This document shows, in pieces, positions 54,940-64,000 of a DNA stretch of 64,000 nt. Made by a program: the position numbers and the translations under genes. The stretch lies in the NCBI RefSeq assembly GCF_950295315.1, contig NC_080170.1, positions 93,170,054 through 93,234,053 of the forward strand. The letters run 5' to 3'. Position 1 is the first letter of the stretch. Every line of letters starts with the position of its first letter. The notes under the pieces were generated by a model. The model was not told the DNA's origin. It searched no databases and saw only the letters and a list, made by a program, of their open reading frames with translations. The stretch is from Erinaceus europaeus. Its lineage: Eukaryota > Chordata > Mammalia > Eulipotyphla > Erinaceidae.

Positions 54940-55052
54940 ACAAGAGCACAGCTCAGCTCTAGTTTACGGTGGTGAGAGGAATTGAATCTGGGATGTTGGA
55001 GCCTCAGGCACAAGTCTGTTTGCATAACCATTATGCTGTCTCCCCTATCCCA
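54940..55052 (-). mobile_element. SINE-D, antisense (first of two)
   Basis: 'gagcacagctcagctctag', 'ggaattgaatctgggatgtt', 'gcataaccattatgctgtct'. Confidence 0.9.
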
Positions 55053-55062
55053 AATCAGCACT

Positions 55063-55192
55063 TTTTTTTTTTTTTAACCAAAGCACTGCTCAGCTCTGAT
55101 TTATGGTGGTGTGGGGGATTGAACCTGGGACTTTGGAGCCTCAGGCATGAGAGTCTGTTTGCATAACCACTATGCTATTTACCCTTGCCCCC
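55063..55192 (-). mobile_element. SINE-D, antisense (second), with TSD
   Basis: 'aaccaaagcactgctcagct', 'gggattgaacctgggacttt', 'gcataaccactatgctattt', T-rich left end. AAATCAGCACT lies on both sides. Confidence 0.92.
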
Positions 55193-55203
55193 AAATCAGC
55201 ACT

Positions 55204-56238
55204 CTTAAACACAAATTTATACAGCTTTCCTAATAGATCAATATAAACATACAGGAAGTCAAAGATCTAAGTTTTCTGTATAGAATCTGTGTACTAGGGC
55301 ACCTAGTCAGGAAATAGATTTTCAGGCCTAAGGAATTAGTTGTGTCTTACATATGTGATTGCTTCTGACCACAGATTAAATAGTGGACCTCCATAAGATT
55401 GATAGGAACAGAATAATCATCACTTTTCCAAAATTTCCCTTGGCAGGTATTTATTTATGTTTGTCTCAAACAGTAGAATGCCTAGAAGCATTGCCATGAA
55501 TCTAAATCTTGCCTTTTAGCAAGATTATTAAGGGGGCAACTTTACAAGTGCCTGAAGTAATGACCAAAGCAATTTTTAAAATGTGTTCAAATAACAGTTG
55601 TAAGCAAACAGTCAAATTGTTCTACCCAAGATGCAACAGAGACACAATTACCTGTAAGAGACATAAAATGTATATTGTTTACTCATCATTAACTCTGAAT
55701 ACCTTTATGCTAATGCAAAGAATAAGACATGTTCCCAACAATAAGGTGCCATAAACAGTCAGAATAAGTCAGAGGGATTCACAGTCTTCCCCAGGTAAGT
55801 GAATAGCATCCCAATAACCTTGGAGAACTCTTGTAGCAAGTCAGACTTCAATAACCTGTGGAAGCAATAAATTGTGGAAGGAAACCCAGTAGGTACTAGA
55901 TACTACTTTATAAACATGACCTTGTCCTTACATAATCTCTACTAAAGTGACAGAACACAAGTTAGGCAGTGAACCGGAGACAAGGAAGAATAGAAATGAC
56001 AAGATTCAACAGAAAAGTCAAAGTCTCGATTGTCTAAATCCCAACTTTTTTTTTTTTAATTTTTGCTACTTTTCCAACATCACTATCATATAAAAGTTAT
56101 GATTTGGAAAGTTCTAAAATCACTTAACATAGTTTTGCTTTTATCATTTATTCATTCCACAGTCTTAGGAAATCACAAAAGTTTTGAGTTCCTGCATTGT
56201 GCCAAGGATTTTATAGGCATCATACAAAGAGATATTTT
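55204..56238. other. Unique DNA, nothing recognised
   Basis: About 1 kb. The 81-codon frame at 55509-55754 has no motif and no support as a gene. Confidence 0.5.
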
Positions 56239-56239
56239 C

Positions 56240-56515
56240 TGGGGGGCCTGGTGGTGGCACACCAGTTAAGCACACATAGTACTAAGTGCAAAGACCCATA
56301 CAAGGAGCTGGATTTGAACTCTTGCTCCCCACTTGTAGGGGGCATACTTCAGAAGCAGTGAAGCAGGTCTGAAGGTGTCTGCCTTTCTCTCTCCCTCTCT
56401 ATTTCCCCCTCTTCTCTCAATTTCTCTCTGTCCTCTCAACCAAAATGGAAAAAATGGCCACCAGGAATAGTGGATTCCTAGTACCATCACTGAGCCCCAG
56501 AGATAACCCTGAAAG
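56240..56515 (+). mobile_element. SINE-A-like, full length
   Basis: 'ggggggcctggtggtggcac', body, 'gtcctctcaaccaaaatgg', 3' block 'actgagccccagagataacc'. Confidence 0.9.
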
Positions 56516-56689
56516 CAGAGATGAGAGAGGCAGAAAGATATTCTGAATAAATATTTTACTAGTAGTATTTTTCTTCTTTAATAATCCATCATTCCCTCCT
56601 AGAAGCAGAAACTATTCAAGGAACAATTGCAAAAATGTTAGAAGAATAAAAAGGCAATATATGTCACTAAGATTCTTCTTCTTCTTTTT

Positions 56690-56872
56690 TTTTTTAGATA
56701 CAGAGAAATTGAGAATGGGGGAGATAGAAAAGGAAAGAGAGAGACCTGCAGCCCTACTTCACCATTCATGAAGCTTTCCCCTTGCAGGTGGTAGCCAGGG
56801 GCTTGAATCTGGGTTCTGGAACACTGTAATGTGTGTGCTTAACCAGGTGTGCCACATTCTGGCCCCCCTAAT
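56690..56872 (-). mobile_element. SINE-C, antisense
   Basis: 'acttcaccattcatgaagc', 'ggcttgaatctgggttctgg', 'ggtgtgccacattctggcccc'. Confidence 0.9.
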
Positions 56873-57034
56873 ATTCTGATATTTATCCTTTTTATATAGT
56901 GACTTTTCAATTCTGAAAGAAATTTTGAGGTTAAAGGCATCTGAATTATCAAACACTTTTACTTAGTTTATGATGGCTTCAGTAATAGAAAATTGGGCTG
57001 CTGGTAGCTAAACAAATTTTATTAAAGTAATTTA

Positions 57035-57176
57035 CAATATCAGCCCAGCAGTACAGTTACAATGGTTATACAAATGGACTCTCATGCCTGAGGCTCAGAG
57101 ATTCCAGATTCAATCTTTTGAAGATATAAACATAACCCAGTGCTGAGTAGTGCTCTGGTCAAAAAAAAAAAAAAAA
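57035..57176 (+). mobile_element. SINE-D, sense, with A tail
   Basis: 'caatggttatacaaatggac', 'gattccagattcaatctttt', 'gctgagtagtgctctggtc', A16. A second short SINE-D 3' piece follows at about 57185-57220. Confidence 0.85.
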
Positions 57177-57257
57177 CAATTCCCCCACATGACCATAAGC
57201 CAAAGCTGAGCAGTGCTCACTCCCTCGATATTTCTCATGAAAATAAAATAATGTACA

Positions 57258-57825
57258 GGGGGTGGAGCCAAGGTGGTGACTTGGACTCAGCAGCTGACAT
57301 GAGCTCCAACAAGCAGCAGCCTGTGACCAGGGATTCTCTGGCTAGGGTAGGATACTGGGCCATCAGCAAGAAGATGTATAACGGGTCCTACAGGTGATAC
57401 CACTCTTGGGTTAGAAAACAGAGGCCAGGAGGAAAAAGAAAGGAAATCTTTTTACTATTTCTGAAGCTCACCCCTCACCCCCACCATCCCCCACTGGCAG
57501 GATAGCCTTTCTTAGCAGGCAACACGCTGAGTTATTTCCTTTACCAAGATTCCTGGCTCACCAGGGGTGTCATTCCAAGCCTTTTCCTTTCCTTCTCTCT
57601 CTTTTTTAAGTGGCTAGAGTTCTGTTTGAGTGACAAAACATCTGAGCCTCACCCTTGCCTGGGAAAGACTACCATGAGGGTTTTTGTTTTTTTGTTTGTT
57701 TTTCTGGATACTTCTTACAATTGGCTGTCTTTGCTTAGGCTGCCTACAGCCAATCCATCTGGAGCAGTCCAAGCTGCAGACTGACTTTTAGAGTTTTTAC
57801 TCTATTCTATTTTATTATTACTACT
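57258..57825 (+). mobile_element. L1 5'UTR, sense, interrupted by a provirus
   Basis: It begins 'agggggtggagccaaggtgg', very like the conserved start of mammalian L1 leaders. The following 160 bp recur in antisense at 15955-16150. It is the 5' end of an L1 otherwise missing here. It stops where the LTR starts at 57826. No ORF1 follows that I can recognise. Confidence 0.65.
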
Positions 57826-58115
57826 TGCCGGGAGCCAAAACCTTAGCTAAGTCTCTCACATAACCGGTGAACAGACATTCCGATCATTGTAACTGCGATT
57901 ACCATTTAACTGTTTGGAAAGTTGCTCACCCACCTCCCTCCCCCCACTACCTTAGCAGAACTTCCTCATGGTGTGTGCTTAAAATGCGGCTGTAAAATAA
58001 AATTTTCAGAGCTTGATCAGAAACCTGTCTTGCTCTCTTTCTTCATGTCTCTTGTTCCCTCCATTCTCTCGCCCCCTACCCTAGGTTTCCGTCGATAACC
58101 CCACAGGCTGGGGCA
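57826..58115 (+). mobile_element. 5' LTR of a betaretrovirus-like endogenous provirus
   Basis: A 290-bp LTR starting TGCCGGGAGCC and ending GGCTGGGGCA. A polyadenylation signal 'aataaa' lies at 57996-58001, followed by a TC-rich U5. The primer-binding site starts two bases after its end. No matching 3' LTR is visible downstream in the window. Confidence 0.8.
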
Positions 58116-58117
58116 CC

Positions 58118-58135
58118 TGGCGCCCGACGTGGGAC
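58118..58135 (+). promoter_or_regulatory. Primer-binding site, Lys(1,2)-tRNA type
   Basis: TGGCGCCCGACGTGGGAC agrees with the Lys(1,2)-tRNA primer site at 16 of 18 positions. This primer is usual for betaretroviruses and related class II elements. Confidence 0.85.
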
Positions 58136-58317
58136 CTTTTTGGGTCTGGGGTCCGAGAAAATGTCGCTCCCCGATGGTCGACCAAGGAGCATAGGACCGC
58201 CACTTCAGAGAAGGAGTGAGTGAAGGTTCGCATTGGATCGCCACTCCAGCCCAGAGTGAGTGAAGATCTGCGTGGTGATCACCGCAGATTCGCCCGTCTG
58301 TGAGATTGATCCGTTTT

Positions 58318-58326
58318 GAGGTAAGA
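58318..58326 (+). promoter_or_regulatory. Candidate major splice donor of the provirus
   Basis: GAG|GTAAGA lies between the primer-binding site and the gag start, the usual place for the donor that makes subgenomic mRNA. Position and consensus only. Confidence 0.5.
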
Positions 58327-58341
58327 AAGAGCAACGCAATT

Positions 58342-58951
58342 ATGGGACAAGCATTGAGTAAACATGATTTGTTGCTTAAGGGCCTCAAAGAGTCCCTCAA
58401 GACACGAGGAGTAAGAGTTAAGAAAACGGATCTCAAGAAGTTTTTTGATTTTGTGAGTGATGTTTATCCATGGTTCCCCTTAGAAGAGACTATTGATGAA
58501 AAAAGATGGGCCAGAGTAGGAAACTGTTTAAGAGATAACCTTCTGTTTGTGAGTCTGTCTCTATTCCCATGCCTGATTCAGGAGACCCATCCCTGAGGCT
58601 CCTGCTAAGTCCCCTCCTGTTAAGATTTACCCCTCTTTGACAACCTTAAGACCCCCCGCCAAAGATGGGCCTGATGATAGTCTTTCTCCTGAAGAGGCCT
58701 TATCCCTTGAGGAAGAGATAGCCAAATATCATAATCCTGACTGGCCACCCCTTTGCTTTTCTTTGTCCAGACCGCCTCCCTATGCCACCACCCCTCCGTT
58801 TTGTGCTCCGGTCCTCGACTTGGCCGACACCACTAAGGCTAAAACTCAACTAGCACAAAAGACAGCTTCCCTTAGAAAATTAATAGAAGAAAAACAAGAC
58901 CATTTACAATTAGTTAAAGAACTGTGGGCTCTTGATTTGGCATTATCTTAA
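58342..58951 (+). pseudogene. gag: Endogenous betaretrovirus-like gag, matrix and late-domain region, broken
   Basis: The frame from ATG 58342 starts Met-Gly (myristoylation type) and encodes about 85 residues of matrix, including [19 protein letters not shown]. It then frameshifts and stops at 58594-58596. A second frame (58637-58951) continues with KYHNPDWPP and a PPPY late-domain motif, then a coiled-coil-like Lys/Gln-rich stretch ending at a stop. The frames differ by +1. Capsid and nucleocapsid are absent. A run of 18 A lies just after the second stop. It is an old, inactive copy. Confidence 0.85.
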
Positions 58952-58954
58952 GAC

Positions 58955-60204
58955 TAGCCAGCAAAAAAAAAAAAAAAAAAGATCCAGGTTTTTCCCTCTG
59001 GCTACCACCAGAGCTCTTAGAAAGCGTTAAACCAATTCTGAGCGAGATCTTATCTGGCTAGCAAGCTATTCTCTAAAGAAAAAAGAAATCAATCAAACAA
59101 GACATTCTCTCTAACTTAAAAACTATTAATCAGAGAACCAGCACACACTTTTGATAGAAATTTAATGATTTATTTCTTTAAAACTAAAAATGTACCTTAG
59201 CCCAGAAAAAGAATTTTAAAGATTTTTCTCTGTGTGCAGTAAACTAAGTCCACCTGTTCCATCTGTGCAGCCAATCACATCACAGAGCTCCTGCTCCACA
59301 GATTGGCAAAGACTGCAGTCAATCATTCCTCTAGCCACACCCGCCCCTCCTGGGGTCGGGGTGTGGGGGTAGTGGCAGTGAGCTAAGGAAAAATTTTTTT
59401 TTCACCAAAAATGTCTGTTTTAAGTCTGTGCTAACCTTGTTTTCACTAATATGTGTTAACCCTCCAAAATAATAGAGTTTGCTTTAAGTTTTAAATAAGA
59501 TTTAGTTAAGCTAAATGTGGTTTTAAAGATCCCGACTCATAAAGTTGGCACAACTTTACCAAAGTAAAATATAAGACAGTTTCATCCTTATGATAGCTAA
59601 TATCAGCATCAATTCATTAGTTAAAATATTTTCTGAGATCTCTAGGCATGGTTAAATGCCCCTGCAGTATCTCTCCCTCTTGTGAGAATTGTAAATCTTA
59701 CCAGCACCCCAATACCAACTGCCACTGTTTGTTAATTTGTTAATTCCATGCTTGAACTGGCTTTCTAATAACCCAGTCAGTGTAGAGCAGTGGCCTTGCC
59801 AGGAAAAAAGGGTTAAATGTGGCATTCCTGACCTGATAAAAATTTTTCATTTGGCAAATGTGATTCAACAAAATTATTTAGAGTAAAATGGTCATCTAAA
59901 AGAAATGTTAACAGTAAAAATTTATTTTGAACATTTCAGCTATGAGGTTTATCTTAGCTTTTTAAGTTACCCATCCAAATCAAAGTGAAAGATCAATTAA
60001 GTTGTGTACCGATCCTTGTTCATAGCTGCCCTAAGGGTGTGATAGCTTTGTGATAAGCAAAGATCCTAACAAACAAAGTTTAACATTTTACTTAAAATTG
60101 TTTAAGTGATTTAAAAAAAAAGCTTTTAAAATACTTTCTCAACTAAACAGGCAAAACTGGCTTGGGTTAGTAAAAGATAACACAATGGTTATGTTAATTA
60201 TTTA
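58955..60204 (+). other. Probable decayed provirus interior
   Basis: About 1.25 kb without a long frame. One short frame at about 59775-59830 reads SVEQWPCQEKRVK, reminiscent of the start of a betaretroviral reverse transcriptase, but nothing follows it. The rest is not identifiable by eye. If proviral, it has large deletions. Confidence 0.35.
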
Positions 60205-60511
60205 CATGCCAGAGACTTTTTCTCTGATAAATGAGGTTTAATTTAAATAAGATATGTAAAAAAAAATTGCTCCAGATCACTGATTGTCAGAAAAATGCAA
60301 ATAACAACAGTATATAGTCCAGCTAACCTGACCAGCCTATCCAAGTCTTCTCTTTCTGCTGACCTACCACTGCTGATGTCATCCTTGCATGTTTATTGAC
60401 TGCTCACTTTTCTCAAAATATTCCTCATGTTCAAGGAACCTTACCTAATGTGTATTGATGAAACAAACTCAACTGCAAGGAAGACTAAAGCAAAAACAAA
60501 CCAATGGGACT
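60205..60511 (+). repeat. Left arm of a 0.3-kb inverted repeat
   Basis: The reverse complement is at 62091-62388. The arms differ by a 13-bp and a 4-bp indel and about one substitution. The arm is chimeric: unknown sequence, a displaced 48-bp L1 ORF2 piece (60263-60305, also present in place at about 60759), unknown sequence, then L1 ORF2 from about 60428. Confidence 0.88.
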
Positions 60512-61123
60512 ACATCAAATTGAAAAGCTTCTGCACAGCCAAAGAAACTATCACACAAACAAAGAGACTTCTCACAGAATGGGAGAAGATCTTCACGTGC
60601 CAGACATCAAGACAAGAGACTAATCACCAAAATATACAAAAAGCTCAGCAAACTTAGTAACAAAAAAGCAAATGACCCCACCCAAAAATAGACAGAGGAT
60701 ATGAACAAAACATTCACTCCAGAAGAGATTCAAAAGGCTAACAAACACATGAAAAATTGCTCCAGATCACTGATTGTCAGAAAAATGCAAATAACAACAA
60801 CATTGAGATACCACCTAACCCCTATGAGAATGGCATACATTAAAAAGAACAACAGCAACAAATGCTGGAGAGGCTGTGGAGACAGAGGAACATTTCTGTA
60901 CTGCTTGTGGGAATGTAAATTGGTCCAGCCTCTCTGGAGAGCAGTCTGGAGAACTTTCACAAGCCTAGACATGGACCTTCCATATGATCCAGTAATCTCT
61001 CTGCTAGGGATATACCCCAAGGACTCCATAATACCCAAACAAAAAGAAATATGTACACCTATGTTCATAGCAGCACAATTCATAACAGCTAAAACCTGGA
61101 AGCAATCCAGGTGCCAACAATAG
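60427..61123 (+). pseudogene. L1 ORF2 C-terminal fragment, frameshifted
   Basis: Peptides: [80 protein letters not shown] stop near 60657 and a frameshift before TDEW break the frame. Non-functional. Confidence 0.9.
60508..60955 (+). repeat. 448-bp direct repeat, copy 1
   Basis: It is identical, as far as I can read, to 63025-63472 (offset 2517). It is part of L1 ORF2. Confidence 0.92.
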
Positions 61124-62049
61124 ATGAGTGACTGAGAAAGCTGTGGTATATATACACAATGGAATACTACGAAGCTATTAAGAACAATGAACCCACCTTC
61201 TGTGACCCATCTTGGATGGAGCTAGAAGGAATTATGTTAAGTGAGCTAAATCAGAAAGATAAAGATGAGTATGGGATGATCCCACTCATAAACAGAAGTT
61301 GAGAAAGAATAATAGAAAGGGAAACTCAAAGCAGGATTTGATTGAATTTGGAGTAGTGCACCAAAGTACAAAACCCTGGGTGGAGGGTGAACAAACGGAG
61401 GATGGACAATATACTCTATCCTACACCTGAGGAAGACAGATCCTGATATTAGGGCAGCTTGGAACGTTACTACTTATGACCACAGAATGTGAGCTCAGAT
61501 CTACAGGGATGCAGAGGTCACACAGGCTTCTAAGCTGACTAAGAGCCCCAGATCACATCAAATCTATGGGATTTACAATCAACAATATTTATACACCTTT
61601 CCCATATCTGGGAGTTAACTCTCTTCCCTGATCCAGCTTTCTGGTCCTTCTGCCAGCTTCCCCAGTCAACAATTAGGATCCACCTGCATATCTGATTTCA
61701 GGCTCAGACAAAAAACAAACAAACAAACAAACAAAAAACCACTAGTATAGCCACAGACCCTTTGGAATATAACTAAAATATGCCTACTAGCTATCTACAA
61801 AACAGAGACACCCCCCCCCCCAATTCTTCACCTGCACTATTTCAGCCTTTAGGCCCATGATTGGTCAACAATTTGTTTGGCTTTGTGTATTAACTCTCTT
61901 GTCAACCATCAGTTGTAAGCCACCAGGTTCCAGATGATGCCGACCAGACTTCCCTGCACAGACAACCCCACCAATGTGTCCTCTAGCTCTGCTTCCCCAG
62001 AGCCCTTTCCCACTAGGGAAAGAGAAAGACAGGCTGGGAGTATGGATTG

Positions 62050-62387
62050 TTGTTTATTGTTGTTATTATTATTGTTATTGCTGTTGTTGTAGTCCCATTG
62101 GTTTGTTTTTGCTTTAGTCTTCCTTGCAGTTGGGTTTGTTTCATCAATACACATTAGGTAAGGTTCCTTGAACATGAGGAATATTTTGAGAAAAGTGAGC
62201 AGTCAATAAACATCAGCAGTGGTAGGTCAGCAGAAAGAGAAGACTTGGATAGGCTGGTCAGGTTAGCTGGACTATATACTGTTGTTATTTGCATTTTTCT
62301 GACAATCAGTGATCTGGAGCAATTTTTTTTTACATATCTTATTTAATTAAATTAAACCTCATTTATCAGAGAAAAAGTCTCTGGCAT
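62050..62387 (-). mobile_element. Chimeric retro-insertion with TSD in L1 3'UTR
   Basis: Flanked by GTATGGATTG at 62040-62049 and 62388-62397. Read on the minus strand it is the 60205-60511 segment followed by a SINE-A-type tail of CAA/AAT units, ending at the TSD. That order (body, then A-rich tail, then TSD) is what an L1-mobilised RNA leaves. The same 43-bp tail sequence is found sense at 63549-63592. Confidence 0.8.
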
Positions 62388-62654
62388 GTATGGATTGACC
62401 AGTCAATGCCCTTGTTCAGCGGGGAAGCAACTACAAAACCCAGACCTTCTACCTTCTGCATCCCACAATGACCTTGGGTCCATACTCCCAGAGGGTTAAA
62501 GAATAGGAAAACTATCAGGAAAGGGGATGAGATACAGAGTTCTTGTGGTGAGAATTGTGTGAAGTTGTACCCCTCTTATCCTATCTTTTAATCAATGTTT
62601 CCTTTTAATAAACAAAAAATTTTAAAAAAAAAGTACCAAGGGGAAGTGAGCGTG

Positions 62655-62828
62655 CAGATTGGGAGATACCTCACTTGGCAGAGGCATACTTTACCATGTG
62701 CAAGGACTTGGGTTCAAGCCCCTGGCCACCACATGGGAGTACCACTCAAAGGGGAAGCTTCAGGAGCAGTAGAGCATACTGTGTCATCTCACTTCCTGTC
62801 TTTCACTTGCTATCTTAAAAAAAAAAAA
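62655..62828 (+). mobile_element. SINE-C with A tail
   Basis: 'gggagatacctcacttggca', 'gacttgggttcaagcccct', then a TC-poor end and A12. Confidence 0.8.
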
Positions 62829-62984
62829 GCGCACATGGTGTGAAGAGCAAGGACCAGCATAAGGAACCTGGTTCTAGACACCCCACCTGCAGGGGGCCCG
62901 CTTCGCAATTGGTGAAGCAGGTCTGCAGGTGTCTATCTCTCTCTCTCCCCCTCTCTGTATTCCCCTCCTCTCTCAATTTCTCAA
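62829..62984 (+). mobile_element. SINE-A middle part, both ends missing
   Basis: It starts within the head ('gcgcacatggtgtgaagagc') and stops after 'ctctctcaatttctc', before the usual tail. The join to the next block is abrupt. Confidence 0.88.
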
Positions 62985-63024
62985 TAAACATGCAAGGATG
63001 ATTATCACTGCTGATGTCATCCTT
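62985..63024. repeat. Small palindromic junction
   Basis: 'aataaacatgcaaggatga' (62985-63003) is the reverse complement of 60379-60397. Right after it, 'cactgctgatgtcatccttg' repeats 60368-60387 forward. Copy 2 of the 448-bp repeat starts next. Confidence 0.88.
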
Positions 63025-63472
63025 GACTACATCAAATTGAAAAGCTTCTGCACAGCCAAAGAAACTATCACACAAACAAAGAGACTTCTCACAGAATGGG
63101 AGAAGATCTTCACGTGCCAGACATCAAGACAAGAGACTAATCACCAAAATATACAAAAAGCTCAGCAAACTTAGTAACAAAAAAGCAAATGACCCCACCC
63201 AAAAATAGACAGAGGATATGAACAAAACATTCACTCCAGAAGAGATTCAAAAGGCTAACAAACACATGAAAAATTGCTCCAGATCACTGATTGTCAGAAA
63301 AATGCAAATAACAACAACATTGAGATACCACCTAACCCCTATGAGAATGGCATACATTAAAAAGAACAACAGCAACAAATGCTGGAGAGGCTGTGGAGAC
63401 AGAGGAACATTTCTGTACTGCTTGTGGGAATGTAAATTGGTCCAGCCTCTCTGGAGAGCAGTCTGGAGAACT
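63025..63472 (+). repeat. 448-bp direct repeat, copy 2 (L1 ORF2)
   Basis: Identical to 60508-60955, with the same L1 ORF2 peptides. It ends abruptly at an LTR fragment. Confidence 0.92.
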
Positions 63473-63544
63473 GTGTACCCCTTTGCTCTGGACGTCCGCT
63501 CTCTTCTCCGCGGTGCAGCCCGACACCAGACCACCTCAACAACA
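63472..63544 (+). mobile_element. LTR 3' fragment, related to the LTR at 1515-1812
   Basis: 'tgtgtacccctttgctctgg' and the end 'caacaaca' parallel 'tgtgttccctctttgctcc' and 'caacaaca' in the solo LTR. Only the last ~73 bp (R/U5-like) is present. Confidence 0.7.
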
Positions 63545-63676
63545 CTATCCAACAACAACAGCAATAACAATAATAATAACAACAATAAACAACAAGGGCA
63601 ACAAAACGGGGGTGGGGGAGAATCCACTGGAAGTGGTGGAATCCTGCAAATACAGGAACTCTGGTGGACTTGAAAA
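63545..63676 (+). mobile_element. SINE-A 3' part
   Basis: It starts at 'ctatccaacaacaacagc' and runs through the tail and a diverged 3' block. Head and body are missing. Confidence 0.85.
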
Positions 63677-63687
63677 AATATTTTGAA

Positions 63688-63828
63688 GGAATGGGGAGAC
63701 AGCATAATGTTTATGCAATTGACTTTCATGCTTGAGGCTTCAAAATACCAGGTTCAATCCCCAGCACCACCATAAGCCAGAGATAAGCAGAGCTCTGGTA
63801 AAAGTAAAATAAAATAAAAGTAAAATAA
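63688..63828 (+). mobile_element. SINE-D, sense
   Basis: 'ggggagacagcataatgttt', 'aggttcaatccccagcacc', 'gagataagcagagctctgg', AAATAAAATA tail. Confidence 0.92.
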
Positions 63829-63839
63829 ATAAAATTATA

Positions 63840-64000
63840 GTGGTCTAGGAGGTGGCTCAGTGGAAAAAGCACTGGACTCTCAAGCATGAGGTCCCACATT
63901 CAATCTTCAGCAGCACATGTTCCAGAGTGATGTCTGGTTCTTTCTCTCTCCTCCTCCTCTTTCTCATTAATAAATAAATAAAATATTTTTAAAATTAAAA
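63840..64000 (+). mobile_element. SINE-B, sense, at window end
   Basis: 'gtctaggaggtggctcagtg', 'gactctcaagcatgaggtcc', 'caatcttcagcagcacatg', AATAAATAAA tail reaching the window edge. Confidence 0.92.

Larger units (their letters stand above)
60427..62636 (+). mobile_element. L1 3' portion: ORF2 C-terminal part and long 3'UTR
   Basis: A sense, 5'-truncated L1. ORF2 sequence runs to about 61190, then 3'UTR to an A-rich end at about 62636. The 3'UTR contains the chimeric insertion 62050-62387. Landmarks match 6790-8612. Confidence 0.88.

Noticed and set aside
58017..58436. 139-codon minus-strand frame over the provirus leader
   Set aside because: Antisense to the primer-binding site and gag start; no motif.
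63247..63729. 160-codon minus-strand frame
   Set aside because: Antisense to L1 ORF2, LTR and SINE pieces; Leu runs come from the CAA tail.

Overview
This window looks like gene-poor DNA from a placental mammal, most likely a hedgehog (Erinaceidae). The inference rests on very dense tRNA-derived SINEs of the type described from Erinaceus (ERI), many L1 ORF2/3'UTR fragments of one lineage, and AT-rich unique sequence between them. I found no host protein-coding gene, exon chain, tRNA gene or CRISPR. Nearly every recognisable coding signal belongs to a transposable element.

SINE names used below. SINE-A: tRNA head, pyrimidine-rich body, 'gtcctatccaacaac' tail, sometimes with an extra 3' block containing 'gccccagcaataaccc'. 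SINE-B: short, 'ggaggtggcgcagtgg' head and 'gactctcaagcatgag' core. SINE-C: 'ctggttgagcgcacatg' head and 'ctctatccaataataa' tail. SINE-D: 'ataatggttatgcaaa' core and 'gagctgagcagtgctctgg' end. SINE coordinates are good to about 10 bp.

Layout. 1-3557: an antisense L1 (ORF2 start, ORF1, 5'UTR) carrying a 298-bp solo LTR and an L1 3'-end insertion, each with target-site duplications (TSDs). 3.5-9.5 kb: unique DNA, a 629-bp solo LTR with a perfect 6-bp TSD, and an L1 3' end with a long 3'UTR. 9.5-36 kb: SINEs, L1 tails (one with a 5' inversion), microsatellites, a tiny tailless 5S rRNA retropseudogene and a tailless SINE head. 36.2-39.1 kb: a tandem plus inverted local duplication. 39-42.9 kb: clustered SINEs. 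42,937-45,411: a complete, young, minus-strand class II-type LTR element with perfect 6-bp TSD, PBS, PPT and a 305-codon ORF with 21-bp repeats. 45.4-51.7 kb: unique DNA, L1 3'UTR, another 0.64-kb LTR and SINEs. 51.7-53.68 kb: a long uninterrupted reverse transcriptase ORF of Jockey/CR1-like type, very unlike mammalian L1. 53.7-57.2 kb: a mariner-type inverted-repeat element and SINEs. 57.25-60.2 kb: an L1 5'UTR interrupted by a decayed betaretrovirus-like provirus (LTR, Lys-type PBS, broken gag). 60.2-63.55 kb: an L1 mosaic with a 0.3-kb inverted repeat, a 448-bp identical direct repeat and an LTR fragment. 63.55-64 kb: SINEs.

The two most notable objects are the intact non-L1 reverse transcriptase (candidate horizontal transfer or recent activity) and the non-autonomous LTR element with its unfamiliar ORF. 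All homology statements come from reading the sequence; no database was searched.
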